Assembly (NCBI RefSeq): GCF_023898315.1 | Contig: NC_064623.1 | Coordinates: 22,155,640-22,219,639 of the forward strand | Source: Schistocerca nitens | Lineage: Eukaryota > Arthropoda > Insecta > Orthoptera > Acrididae | Reading direction: 5' to 3' | Length of the DNA stretch: 64,000 bases | Part shown: positions 11,162-22,486 of the stretch, in pieces | Layout: every line of letters starts with the position of its first letter | Position numbering within the stretch: the stretch's first letter is position 1 | Position numbers and translations under genes: made by a program | Notes under the pieces: model-generated | Told to the model about the DNA's origin: nothing | What the model saw: only the letters and a program-made list of their open reading frames with translations | The model's database searches: none

Positions 11162-12340
11162 CGAGGGCTATCCACAAAGTACATTATGTTTTCGTTTGTG
11201 TCCGTTAGGGGCGGGGCTAGCGCGGCCATCTTGGTGTCATGGCATTCCGCTGCTCAGTCGGCATACTGCCGTGCTAGTGAGAGGTGCGTGCTGTACTCCG
11301 TTGAGTTACTGTGACAGTTTGAAATGTCAGCGTTAATTGAAAATGCTGCGAAGTGTGAAGTGCATGCTGTAATAAGGTTTCTGACTGCAAAAAACTGTAC
11401 ACCGATAGAAATCTATCGGCAGCTTTGTGAAGTGTATGGGGACAACATAATTACTGAAGGTGGAGTGTGTCAATGGGTCATAAAATTTAAAAATGGCCGA
11501 ACTAACATTCACGACGAAGAGCGAAGTGGAAGACCCAGCATAGTGACTGCCGAACTTGTGGAAAAAGTCGATGCCGCGGTCCGTGAAAACCGTAATTTCA
11601 CAATAACGGAACTCTCTATGAGTTTTCCACAAATTTCACGAAATTTGTTGCACGAAATCATTACCGAAAAGCTTGGTTACCACAAGTTTTGTGCAAGATT
11701 GATACCAAAAATCTTGATAGAGATTCACAAAAATCAGCGAATGGCTGCAGCGTTAATGTTTTCGGACGCTTATGAGAAAGATGGCGACTCATTACTCGAT
11801 CGCATCGTTACTGGTGACGAAACATGGGTTGAAAGAGGCACCACAATAAACTCTCAAAGGTATTGCCAAACTGTGCACAACCTCAGAAGAGCAATACAAA
11901 ACAAGCGCAGGGGAAAGTTGGGTTCAAAGATCTTGCTGACTCACGACAACGCCTGGGCCCACACGACAAATGCCAATCGTGAAGTTCTCGAATCTTTTAA
12001 GTGGGAGTTGTTTCCTCATCCGCCGTATAGTCCCGACCTGGCACCGAGCGACTTCCACTTATTCCCAGCAATGAAGAAGTGGTTGGCTATGCAGCGTTTT
12101 GATGATGATGCACAGCTTCAAGAAGAGGTAACCACGTGGTTGAAGGCACAGGCGACCAATTTTTACGACGAAGGAATTTCCAAGCTCATCCATCACTATG
12201 ATAAGTGCCTTAATTTAAATGGCAACTATGTGGAAAAGTAGTATTTAAGTGTGGCATTCATCTGTATATAATAAAAAAAATTTCCAATACTTTAAGTTTT
12301 GGAATTAAAAATAAATAATGTACTATGTGGATAGCCCTCG
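11162..12340 (+). mobile_element. mariner transposon copy 2, internally deleted
   Basis: 1,179-bp element flanked by TA (11,160-11,161 and 12,341-12,342). The inverted ends read CGAGGGCTATCCACA, similar in their first bases to those of copy 1 but otherwise distinct, so it is a different subfamily. Confidence 0.93.
11324..12241 (+). CDS. mariner transposase with ~50-residue in-frame deletion
   Basis: Open 305-codon frame starting MSALIENAAK, the standard mariner start. HDEERSGRPS is at residues ~63-72, the first catalytic Asp in TGDETW at residue 165, the second in HDN at residue 208 and the third in PSDFH at residue 243 (34 residues between the last two). Only about 42 residues separate the first two Asp residues; mariners normally have about 92, so roughly 50 residues of the catalytic core are missing, from just after GDETWV to ERGTTIN. 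The frame stays open across the deletion. The product is very unlikely to be an active transposase, although the DNA-binding half is complete and could still bind element ends. The C-terminus (GNYVEK) is normal. Confidence 0.85.
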   Translation: MSALIENAAKCEVHAVIRFLTAKNCTPIEIYRQLCEVYGDNIITEGGVCQWVIKFKNGRTNIHDEERSGRPSIVTAELVEKVDAAVRENRNFTITELSMSFPQISRNLLHEIITEKLGYHKFCARLIPKILIEIHKNQRMAAALMFSDAYEKDGDSLLDRIVTGDETWVERGTTINSQRYCQTVHNLRRAIQNKRRGKLGSKILLTHDNAWAHTTNANREVLESFKWELFPHPPYSPDLAPSDFHLFPAMKKWLAMQRFDDDAQLQEEVTTWLKAQATNFYDEGISKLIHHYDKCLNLNGNYVEK

Positions 12341-12491
12341 TATATTGTGTATTTACAGCCTGAGTGTGATAATCACATCCAGTGATACAGCATTTGAGTG
12401 TTTGCGAGATACTTTGAGTTAGACTTAGTATCAAGGGGAGGCGAATACAAACTTACAATTGCATCCTTCTATCGAACCCCAGATAAAACTA

Positions 12492-13708
12492 AGAGGGTTG
12501 AATGAAAAGTAATGCCTCCACATTCGTTAATTGGGTTTGGATGGGAATATTGTAATAAATCAAACACAGAAATAATCCTTAGAATACTGGCAATTAAAGA
12601 TCACATTCTTTTTTCCACACAATCACCATCCAACTGGATACATATCTGCCAACAATGAAAAAGTTTTCTGAAGTCAACACTCTGCTTCCGCAACCAGTCT
12701 CACAGTTCTCTCAGCGTCTTCGTCAGTAGCATAATGATGTCCCCGCAGATTGTCTTTCGTTATCGGGAACAGATGGAAGTCAGACGGTGGTAAATCTAGA
12801 CTGTATGGAGGATACCGTACAGTGGTGAGATTCAGTCTCTGAAGTTCTGCTGTGGTGGCACGTGAAGGGTGTGGTTTGGCATTGTCATGCTGCAGAAAAA
12901 CATTTCCCTTTTCCTTTCGGACCCTTGTTACCTGTCGTTTTAGAGTTTGCATTGTTGTGATGTAACACCACCTGGTGGTCAAGGTTTTTCCAGCTGAGGG
13001 TGGCGTCTGGAATTTCTTTTTCTGGGACGAGTCTTTGTGTCGATGTTCCATAGAATGACATTTCGTCTCTGGGTCGTAATGGTGTACCCACATTTTGTCT
13101 CCTGTCACAGTTGAATGGAGAAAGGCGTCACCTTCATTCTCGTAATGTAAGAGGAGTTCCTGGCAAAATTCAAGTCTGTGGGCTTTAATTTCAGGAGTCA
13201 CCATCTGGGGGTACCCTTGTGCACAGGTTTTCCGACAGTCAAGCAAAGCAATAATATGACCCACACATTGTTGTGAAATGCCAATTGTGCTTGCAATTGC
13301 TCTGTGAGTGATAAAAGGATCGATGGCTGCTGTCACAGGACGTCCAACTCTGTTTGTTTCACAGGTCAGATGTTCCCACGTCAACATCTTTAAACTTATT
13401 TGCCCAATGTCGCACAGTACTCGTATCAACACAATCGCCTTAAACTGCTTTCATTCTCTGATGAATCTCCTTTGGGGTGACACCTTCTGCTGTCAAGAAT
13501 TCAATGACTGCACATTGCTTAAATTGCATTGACTGACCATCTGCACAGGGTTCCGCACTTTACACTGTAACAACACAACCGTTCAATACTAAGGCTTCCT
13601 GCTAATTGTAGCTGTAGAAAAGAGGCTACGGAACAAGCCAGTACCTGCCGCATACCAATGCTGCCAACTGCTGAAGAGCTATGAAGGTGACTTTTCAGTC
13701 AACCCTCA
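12492..13708 (-). mobile_element. mariner transposon copy 3
   Basis: 1,217-bp element flanked by TA (12,490-12,491 and 13,709-13,710), in reverse orientation. The inverted ends share GAGGGTTGAMTGAAAAGT. It is unrelated in its ends to copies 1 and 2. Confidence 0.88.
12674..13532 (-). pseudogene. mariner transposase (DD34D), degenerate
   Basis: The N-terminus (MQFKQCAVIEFLTAEG, from ~13,532) is in one frame and has an early stop; the frame changes by about 13,335. The main body 12,674-13,335 reads GRPVTAAID, VTGDKMW (the first catalytic Asp kept, flanking residues changed), HDNAKPH and PSDFHLF, with 34 residues between the last two Asp residues. A central part (~12,960-13,080) is again better read in another frame. 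At least three frame disruptions make it a pseudogene. Confidence 0.85.
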
Positions 13709-13710
13709 TA

Positions 13711-14919
13711 TATTTTGGCCATAAAAGTTGAGTAGATCTCCTGGTGTCAATATATTTGTTGCAATATTGTGGTATATTACTTGTGAATATACAATAAAAA
13801 TACATGTAACAGACCTCGTTGAAATGTAGCACATTGACATGGTATGTCCCCTAAAAATCTGTCAGTTATTTTCAGTAATTGTGACCACACATTGGAAAAT
13901 TGAACATGACTTTTTGGATGTTTGAAAACATGCTCTTTCTAACTGTGATTAGTTTGCAAACAATTACTGAAAACATTTTCTAAAAGCAAATGGAATGTGG
14001 TCTATTTTTGTTATTTTTATGAACATAAAGTTTTATCTGCTTATTTGTTTATCAAGTCTTTAATCAACAAAATATAAGAAGCCAGTGTTGAAACTGTATC
14101 CACAGTGTAATTTTTCCAGCTACTTTGCCCTAGTTTATGTAACGTTCTTAGCTCTGTTGGAAATAACCCACTGTTCACGGGGGGCTTCAAACACGCTTAT
14201 CCAAATAGTACAGGTTTTGGAGCATCAACAGAAAATGATGCTTGAAAAAGAAGTGTCGAATATACCCTATTTTCATTTTTACTCAAAAATCACCATCTTA
14301 TTGACAAATTTGTAGGTTACTGGAAAATAGTAGATGAAGGAAATTTTGTATTCCACATCCTCGTGCTGCCAAGCTATTGTGTATTATATTTCACATTCAG
14401 CATGCATTTTTGTCTCAATTTTCATGCCAAATTTGGATTCAAATTATCTGCATTAGTATCTTGTGTGGGATATTTTCTTGCAGTTAAAATCATGGACTTT
14501 CTAATGAGCCCAGTTTGGAAAGTTTCATAGAATAGTGTTTTGCAAAACCATGTCAAAATGGCACACATTTAACCTTTTTACAAACTCTTCAAATTTTCTC
14601 TAATTTATTCAGTATTGGAAAGTGGTAGATGAATGAAGCTGTGTATTCGAGAACTTTGTGTTGTTAAGTTGCAACATACCAAGTTTTACAGTTGTCATAT
14701 CTTTAGTCCCTGAAATACAAAGACGCCAAATATTGGCAGTCATTAGGGACATTTGGGAATGTTGAGATACAATTCTGTCGAAATCCACAATGATGGAGCA
14801 AGAAAATGTTCTGAAATCAGACAATGTGATATGGAATAATCCATTAAGGAATTATGTAATGTGACTGGATACAAAAGAGCTACTCGTCAAGGGGTGGCAG
14901 GAGAATGCATGTTTAAAAA
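13711..14919. other. No recognisable feature
   Basis: AT-rich, short frames only, no repeat structure that I can see. Confidence 0.5.
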
Positions 14920-15189
14920 AGGTCGAAATTTGCGAGCTTTTGGAGCCAGTGGCTCCTCCTTGTGGCAGAAGGGTTGAAAAGGAAGGAAAAGTGTGGAAGG
15001 AAAAGGACTGGTGATGTTTAGGAAATGGATAGAGTTTGGAAAAGTCACTGAGGAACCCAGGTCTGGGGGGAGTTACTGGACTGAGAGCTTAATGCAGAAG
15101 ATATGGTTATATGCAAGATGGAGATTACTGGCTAAACATGCTGCATAAGTTAATAGCAGTGGAAAGTGTACAAGCCTTCAAAGATTTCC

Positions 15190-18110
15190 TAAATCCTGCA
15201 TTGCTTCACAACACTTCCTCCGGTCCCTACAACATGACCCTAACTTCTCTTCTGCAGAACTTGAGGCTCTTCATTCTTTAAAAACTGATGACTCCATCAT
15301 TATCCTCCCAGCAGACAAGGACTCTACCATGGTGGTACTTGATTGACATGAGTTCGTAAGCAAGGGTCTATGCTAGCTGTCTGACACCTAAGTACAGCAT
15401 CTGCCATTAAGATCCCATCCTCATGATACAAACTGACCTACAGTTCCTCCTCAAAACCTCTGGCCCCTCACAAGGACAAATGCTTCAATCCATAGAACTT
15501 CTTACCCCCATCCAAATCATGCATCCCCACTTTTTACCTTCTTTCCAAGATCTCCAAACCCTGGCCGTCCTATAGTTGCTGACTTCAAAGCACATACTGG
15601 AAGTACATCTGCCCTAGTTGATCAACATGTGCATCCTATATTACAAAGACTCCCCTCATTTATTAGAGACACCAACTGTTGCCTACATTGTGTGAAAATG
15701 TGCCCATCCTATTCCCACCACACACCTTGCTTGTCACTGTTGATGCCATCTCCCTCTATATCAATGTCCCCATGTACGTGGTCTCTATGCTACTGAACAT
15801 TACCTTAACAAGTACATACCTGATTCCAAACCTGTGAGGTCATTCTCACCTTAATCAGCTGTGTACTTACCAACAATTACTTTGCCTTTGAGGGGCAGAT
15901 ATAAAAGCAGATCAAGGGCACGGCCATAGAAACCAAAATGGCTCCTTCCTGTGCCAACCTTTCCATGGGTCACTGTGAGAGGGCTTTTCTGGAATCCATG
16001 TCGTCAACCTCTGATTTGGTTTAGATACATTGATGAAATCTTTGTCATATGGGCTCCTGGTGAGGCTGACCTGTCAGAATTCTTGGAGTCCCTAAATTTA
16101 TTCTCCCAGATAAATTCCAAGTGGTCCTGTTTCGAATCCCATGGCAATTTCCTTGACGTTGATCTCATCCTCACCGAGGGTCAGCTCACACACTTCTCTT
16201 CGCATTAGACCTGCTAACAAGCAACAGTACTACTCTACCGTATCTTCCTTCGCCGTCGGCGTTGTCGTTGTTACCGTGAGACACCGTTATACCAAGAGGA
16301 AAGGCACGTCGATCTTTGAGCATGAGATATGATGACCTTAAGCCATTGACAACACACAACGGTCACGGTAGCACCTGATTCCAGAATAGCTGCAGTAGTT
16401 AAGATCTACGAACTATTCCCTCTTGACCAGGTCCCCAAAACTTAACTCGTAACGAGATCCCTTCAAAGCAAATTGTCATAACGATCGTCTATAAAGGCTT
16501 CGTACAACGAGAAGAAATGTTACAGTTTATGGAATAATAACAGATACGACCAAACTGTCTTGTCTCTTCTGCTTTATTTAACATAACTTCATTCACAGTT
16601 TCATTTCGCATTCACCACTCATTCACCGAAATCCTTTGATGAACCGTTTTGGTGGCTTAACACCAACAGTCAATGATAATGATACAGCTTTTCTTGTTTT
16701 TATAAATTGAATCCCGCTCTCCGCGATATAATTTAAAAAAAAACCGGTCTCAATACCGCGTCCCTCGTGAGATGCGAATACACTTATCCCGGAATTGACC
16801 GCCCTGTAGGTGTACTCAATTTAATGACCACACTTCGCTGTCCGCTATTTCGCGTAACTGAATGTCCATTTGTTAGTCTGATTATACACTGTAGCTATTT
16901 AAAATCCGCCCCTATATTTTTCACAACGCACAATTAGCACTTCGTTACTTGTTTTCTTTTTTCTTCTTCTAAGAGTAAACGAAAAAAAAAGACGCCGTAT
17001 CATCGGCTTAGTCGATATAAATCAAAACACCTTAATATGCCCAATTTTACCTCTTCTTATAGGATCGGCTACCTTACTCATTAATTTATTACATATTATT
17101 TCCAATAACGCTAAACATGTATCGCCGTTATATTTTAATTGTATTCAAAAGCATGTTACTACTATTATGACCGACCAAATCGTAACAAATCGCGCGGCGT
17201 GCGTTTTTAACGATAACTTTACGCTATTCAAGTTCCGTTACAGCTGTCTTGACTCGTAATGTTACACTACCATTTTGACAGTTGCCATCCTTTCCATGTC
17301 AAAAGTTCCCTCTGGTACAGCCTTGAGACTTGAGACAAACATATTAGTTCAGATGCAGACGCTTTACATCAATACACCACCATTCTCACCTCAGCCTTCA
17401 CTGGACGTAATTACCTCACCAGCATGGTTCAAAAGCAGATTTTGCGGGCCATCACATTCAGTCCTGGTACTGCTGACCTCTCTAAAAAACAACTTAGGAG
17501 TACACCTCTTGTCATTCAGTATTATCCTCATCTTGAATGCATTAATCACCTACTTCAACAAGGCTATGACTTCTAAAATCATGCCCCAAAAAGATGTCCA
17601 TTCTGTCAGACATTTTTCCCACCACACCTAGTATAACTTTTTGTCATTCTCCACAATATTCTTGTCAGACCCTACGCTGTTTCTGTGTACATTTTACTAC
17701 CCTATGGCTCCTACCCCTGTGACCATCCTTTCAGGAAGACATGTCCTATGCACGCTCGTGCCCACAACCTATGCCAGCTCTGTAACTGGCAAATGAGTAC
17801 TATCAAAAGGCAGAGCCACTTGTGTAACATGTCATATACCAGCAGTTATATGAACATTGTTTGCCCTTTTATGTTGGCATGACTACCGTGAAGTAATCAG
17901 TTAGGATGAATGGGCATATACAGGAGTATACTGGCAACATACAATATCCTCTTGCAGAGCACGTTCTACGGCACACCAGTCGTGACTTCGATGCTTGTTT
18001 CACCACACGTACCATCTGGATTTTTCGCCCAGACACCAGTTTCTCAGAACTGCGCAGGTGGATGCTGGCATTACAACCCTTGTTTCTTGACACCCTTCTG
18101 GTCTTAATTT
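15190..18110 (+). pseudogene. Penelope-like reverse transcriptase / GIY-YIG polyprotein, degenerate
   Basis: Readable pieces in order: IIILPADKDSTMVVLD (~15,295-15,345), a finger/palm region with TVDAISLYINVP (~15,730-15,775) and GTAIETKMAPSCAN (~15,920-15,960), the catalytic segment WFRYIDEIFVIW (~16,015-16,055) and NFLDVDLI (~16,145-16,170). The YxDD motif reads YIDE, so a catalytic Asp has been changed. After the inserted block, CHPFHVKSSL resumes at ~17,280. The C-terminal cysteine-rich and GIY-YIG region is at ~17,720-18,100 (AEHVLRHTSRDFDACF). Stops and shifts are frequent throughout. The order RT then GIY-YIG is diagnostic for Penelope-like elements. Confidence 0.75.
16234..17266 (-). 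mobile_element. 1,033-bp LTR-like insertion (probable solo LTR)
   Basis: CTAC at 16,230-16,233 and at 17,267-17,270 flank the block, and removing it with one CTAC restores the Penelope-like reading through TACTAC into CATTTTGACAGTTGCC. On the minus strand the block starts TGTAACATTACG, a typical Gypsy LTR beginning, and ends ACGGTAGA, not the usual CA. No protein frame or inverted ends are present. It is visibly richer in CG dinucleotides than its surroundings. A solo Gypsy-type LTR with a 4-bp duplication is the best reading. Confidence 0.6.
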
Positions 18111-18499
18111 ACATTAATTTCTTCCATCTCAGCATTTCTTCACAGTAACTATTCATTTCTTCTTTCCCTTTTAGTTTTATATAGATTTTATTTTCTGGCC
18201 TGTCAATTCCACGCACCCATTCACTTATACCACATAAATGCACTTAGCTTTTCGCTCTTATTAACTCGTGCACAGTGTTTAGTCAGTAATCTGTTTTGCA
18301 TATTATCCTATCTTCCACCTTTAAGCTCTAAGGTTTTCAAATATCATCCAATGCAGTCCACAACAATCAATTTTTCTTTCTCAACACGTGTGGTAGTTCT
18401 CCCCTGACAAGGGGTTCTTGGTGACTTTTCCAAACTCTACTCCTTTGCCTAAACCTCACCAGTCCTTTTATCTTTAGTGAAGCACAGTCTTGGAAAAGC

Positions 18500-18667
18500 T
18501 GCACAACTATTAACTTGGATCATGATGAGATTTCAAAGTGGTGTGTAGACTGTACCTTGTTTTAATTGTTCATAAATGTAAAATCTTGCACTTCGCAAAA
18601 CTAAAAAGTGTCCTAAGACTACAGTTTGTCACAATAGCAGTCAGTCTACTCATACAAAAATCTGGGT
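18500..18667 (+). pseudogene. Short jockey-like LINE reverse transcriptase fragment
   Basis: Translation shows DHDEISKWC followed by NVKSCTS, resembling the region L..DL..I..WC....L..NV.KC that lies after the catalytic motif in jockey-type reverse transcriptases. It stops at the inverted-repeat element starting at 18,669. The fragment is short and the call is tentative. Confidence 0.35.
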
Positions 18668-18668
18668 C

Positions 18669-19238
18669 TACCGTATTTACTCGAATCTAAGCTGCACTTG
18701 AATGTAAGCTGCACCTGAAACATGATACTCGAAATCAAGGAAAACAAATTTTCCCAAATCTAAGTCGCACCCGAAATTTGAGACTCAAAATTCGAGGGGA
18801 GAGAAAAGTTTTAGACCGCACCTCCAAATCGAAACAAAGTTGGTCCATTGTAAGATGAGAGACAATTTAGGTCGAACGGATGAAGATACAGCTACAGTAG
18901 TTTGGTTCGAGTCGCAAGCTTAACAGTTAAGCTTTACCAAGTAGCCATTGCTGTGTGTCAAACACGAAAGAATACAAGGCATAATGTTTACATTCTGCTA
19001 CCATTTCTTTTAATTTATTTACTGACGCAGAAGTTTTGGCGCCAGTATTTATCTTTGTGCCTGAAAAGCGTGCCTGTGTAGCGCTACATATATTCGACGG
19101 CAGAAGTTAGTTGGGGTGGCACCTACCAACATTTTTCAGAACGTCCGCTTACTTTGCACTCTATTTTAAGCCACAGGCGGTTTTTTGGATTACAAAAACC
19201 GGGAAAGAAGTGCGGCTTAAATTCGAGTAAATACAGTA
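18669..19238 (-). mobile_element. TIR element family (TACYGTATTTACTCGAAT ends), copy 1
   Basis: 570 bp, ends TACCGTATTTACTCGAATCT and the inverted TACTGTATTTACTCGAATTT, with the inner repeats of GCGGCTTA / TAAGYYGCAC. It is an inverted, internally deleted relative of copy 2 (22,487-24,450): shared landmarks are the GTAGCGCTAC block, the TGGCGCCAGTATTTATC block and the GAAACAAAGTTGGTCCATTG block. It has no transposase, so it is non-autonomous. The target duplication is ambiguous (GTC on both sides at most). Confidence 0.75.
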
Positions 19239-20135
19239 GTCATTTGCAGGTATGTGAAATTGTGCGAGGACTGTATGCAGTTTAAAGGAGAAGAAGCCAT
19301 AATAACTGGTAGTGGGAGGTAGCCTCTGCCATGTACTTCGTTGTTTGTTTGCTGGATATGGATGTAGGTAGTTCACCGACTGTTGCAATATTCTTTGTCT
19401 TTGCCCTGGCACATCGTTTTTTCCTTGCATAGCTTTTATCTCTTTAATCATTATTTTGGAATTTTGATGTCGGCATTCCGAGAGCTCTTAAGCTTATCTT
19501 CATCAAAACTGATGTAATCTGCGCCATCTGATACAGATGGGCTGAACACGTGGATTTTTCTGTAAGGAAAAATCTTTTTTGCATGATGGCCTATTTTAAC
19601 CTGGATCTGTATCAGATTTTGTTGTGTATTTTAGCTGATTTGTCATTTCCAATTTAATTAATGGCAATTAGTTTCATTTTTCTAAAATAGTTGCAAAATG
19701 TTCTACGTAAAAATGCATACTTGACTGAGGACAGTGCTTCATGATGAAAGCATTGCAAGCAAAGACTACTTGGACCAAACAGCTGTTATTGTAAAGAAAA
19801 ATATTTTTGAGACTTGGAGCCTTTATGGACAGAATCGTAAACATTTTCAAAGTTGCATGGATTTAAGTGATCTTTTTTCACTTTTGGGCCACACATTTGA
19901 TCCTGATAAAAGTGGTGAGTGGGGTGCTCAACAATGTGGGGTAATGTATTGTTTGAAATTCTGTGCTCATTGTTTAGTGCAATTCACTACAACCTATAAG
20001 TCAGCTATGATTCAGAGACAATTCATAAAGGAAACAAAGAACATAAATTTTTGGTCACTAAGTTAAAGCAGTGTTTAAACCTACCAATAAAATAGGAAAA
20101 TAAACACCAGTGTTTTACACCTTAAATTCAGTACT
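19239..20135. other. No recognisable gene
   Basis: A 110-codon plus frame at 19,734-20,066 is the longest; I do not recognise it and it has no splice or promoter context that would support it. Confidence 0.4.
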
Positions 20136-20373
20136 TGAGAATTACATACTTCAGGATTAAAGGAGATCATTTACCAAAAAGCAGAAGCGTTGGGTTGTCG
20201 ATAGGCGCACACACCAAAGGACAACTCCCAAATCTAGAAAGTTTTTCTTTCTTCTTCTTTTATGAGCTACACACACACACACACACCACACACACACACA
20301 CACACACTTACCTACCTACCTACCTGTGCCCCTGCTTGGTGTCTGCTAGACTCATGCCCATGCAGTGGCATAT

Positions 20374-20404
<31 letters not shown>

Positions 20405-20530
20405 TTTTTTCTTACTGTAGCTTGTCAAAGCGTAAACTCCAAAAGCTAACTTCTTTTTACCTATCAACATCTCAATGCTTCCACTTTTTGGTGAGTGGTC
20501 TCCTTTAACCCTGAAGTATTTGCATTCTAC
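20136..20530. repeat. Foldback (long palindrome) with CA/GT arms
   Basis: Left arm (20,136-~20,290) and right arm (~20,378-20,530) are inverted copies: CATACTTCAGGATTAAAGGAG pairs with its reversed partner at 20,496-20,525, and ACCAAAAAGCAGAAGC with 20,475-20,495. Next to the loop a (CA)n tract (20,270-20,308) faces a (GT)n tract (20,380-20,404), so they would pair as well. CTAC/CCTA repeats sit in the loop. It is probably a foldback or MITE-like element. Confidence 0.65.
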
Positions 20531-22379
20531 AGGAATTTTCCTACAACTTTTACACCTTAATTTAACAATATGAATATGAAAGTAGGCAATACACTACATT
20601 AAAATACACTGTTTTCAGTGGTTGAACAAAACATCAGGTGTCAAGTATAGGCAACTCATCGGGGCCCACAGCTCATTTGTGAGTGCATGCTCGACTACCA
20701 CGGGCCGCCAGCCTTTGCAGCACTAGTTCCCTTCCTGTGCTTGTGCTCCAAGTCTGTACTTCCACTATCCATTTCCCCCTCCATCTTTCCATCGAATTTT
20801 GTTTCTGGTGCACGCCATGCTTGGACCTGGTACGTGGTTTAGGACCCTAGTTTTCATTTCACTTTCAGCCTTCTCTACACCTTTTCATTAATAAATACAT
20901 GGCCCTCATTGTTGTGTTTGACCTGCCACCACTTTTCCAAATCTTTCAAAGTGTACATTGTGCAGGTACCATTGCCCAGTGTGGTGTATGTTCCACCTTT
21001 GTGGCTTTCCACCTTAGCAATGTTCCCGTCCAGTAAGGTAGTACGCCCAGAACTCAGCACTGTAGCCATCCTGTTGAGGGGGGTGCGACAGGGACTTAAG
21101 CACCTGCAAGATAGTAGCCCCCTGACCAAGCAGAGATTGCCTTGTCTGTGCTTGAGCTAAAACCTCCCCATGTATGCCAAGGAGTATGTGCCCATCGTGA
21201 TTGGGGCACAGGGTCTCCAAATGACGGATAACTGGCTAGATAGCCAATGGTGAGTCGGGTTACACCTGTGGGGAGAGTCCCTCTGGTGTAGTTGACACCT
21301 TGGCAGATGAATAACATATGGTGCAGGTGAAGTTTCCTTCTGTTGGTGGTTGTTAGGACCCCACGAGTCTCCTCAGAAGCAAAGAACTCACTCATGTCAG
21401 AGAGATGATTAGAGAATGTTTCCTTCCCTGGCAGTATCGTGGGAGGAACGTAAGGCTAAATGACAGTTTCGATTAAAACATCCCGTGCCCAGTCGTGGGC
21501 ATCGTTTGCTTGTGACAAGCTGGGTGACATTTTGGTGACTATGCTCCCCACGATACTCTAAACAGGGTTCGAGGCATAAGTTTCCATTGTGACCCCTTGC
21601 AGTCTGACGATGAACTGCAAGCCGTCTTGGAGCGATGCAGGGTGCATTTCGTCCATTGTGTCCGTAGGGGGCCAAAGGACAATAGGGTCACTACTGGGAC
21701 CTTCATCTTAATCTTAGAGAGGCTTTGTTGCCTGAAAATGTCAAGGTGACGGTATACTGATGTGACACAAAGCCATAGACAGACTAGTCTGTAGGGATTG
21801 CATGCGAATGTTCCTTGTGCTCCACACATCTGCATCAGCTATGGAGAGCACAATTCTCCTTGCTCTCACCAGGCTGCACAGTCTTTAAAAAAAAAGTGAA
21901 TGTAAGACTCTTGACTGACATACCGAGAGGCAAGAAAAAGTATCTTGCACGCACGACAGTGTCGTCCACTACAGCCACGATATCGCCCTCTCTGTCAGTG
22001 GTACTCTCCCTCACTACACATCCTATAGTGAGCCCTCAGGTTCACTTGACCATGCCTGCCTTATAATTGGAGACTTTCCTCCTGCTGTCCACTTTGGGAG
22101 CAATATCTCCTCACCCATCAGCAATGCTGGTCCCCATCCCCCAGCCAGAGAACATAACATTTCACCCATTGGACTACATATGCCTCCTCCTCAGGTTTGG
22201 GCAAAGATCGGATGCCTCTGTGGTACCAGTCCTATGCAGGTGCACGTGGCATTTCCTTGTACGGTGCTGTTCTCACTGACCCAGATGCCGTAACCGACAC
22301 GGTGCTCTGCGTCAGATAATTATCGATGTGGCTTTCGTGTCCCTAAACAGTGGGTGGAGTGATTGCACTTACCTTTCAC
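20531..22379. other. Mixed degenerate sequence, probably 5' part of the following LINE
   Basis: More GC-rich than its surroundings with several overlapping short frames on both strands (20,875-22,279), but I recognise no domain. Position directly before the LINE reverse transcriptase pieces suggests the decayed upstream part of the same element; this is inference. Confidence 0.3.
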
Positions 22380-22486
22380 TATGCGCCTCCTGGAGCCCTA
22401 TAATGCTCCATTCAATGAGTGGGAATTCTTTGCCCTCATACAGCTCCAGGGCCAGACTGCATCAACAACCAAATTTTCAAACATCT

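Larger units (their letters stand above)
14920..18480 (+). mobile_element. Penelope-like retroelement, interrupted
   Basis: Plus-strand element holding a degenerate Penelope-type polyprotein. The left end (14,920-15,090) and right end (~18,385-18,500) carry related sequence in opposite orientation (CACCAGTCCTTTT and neighbours), as in the terminal regions of these elements. An LTR-like insertion occupies 16,234-17,266. Limits are approximate. Confidence 0.7.

Noticed and set aside
19734-20066. 110-codon plus frame as a gene
   Set aside because: No recognised motif, no splice or promoter support, and such lengths occur by chance in this window.
20875-21835. Series of minus-strand frames of 68-99 codons
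   Set aside because: They overlap in different frames with no recognisable domain; the region more probably belongs to the plus-strand LINE.
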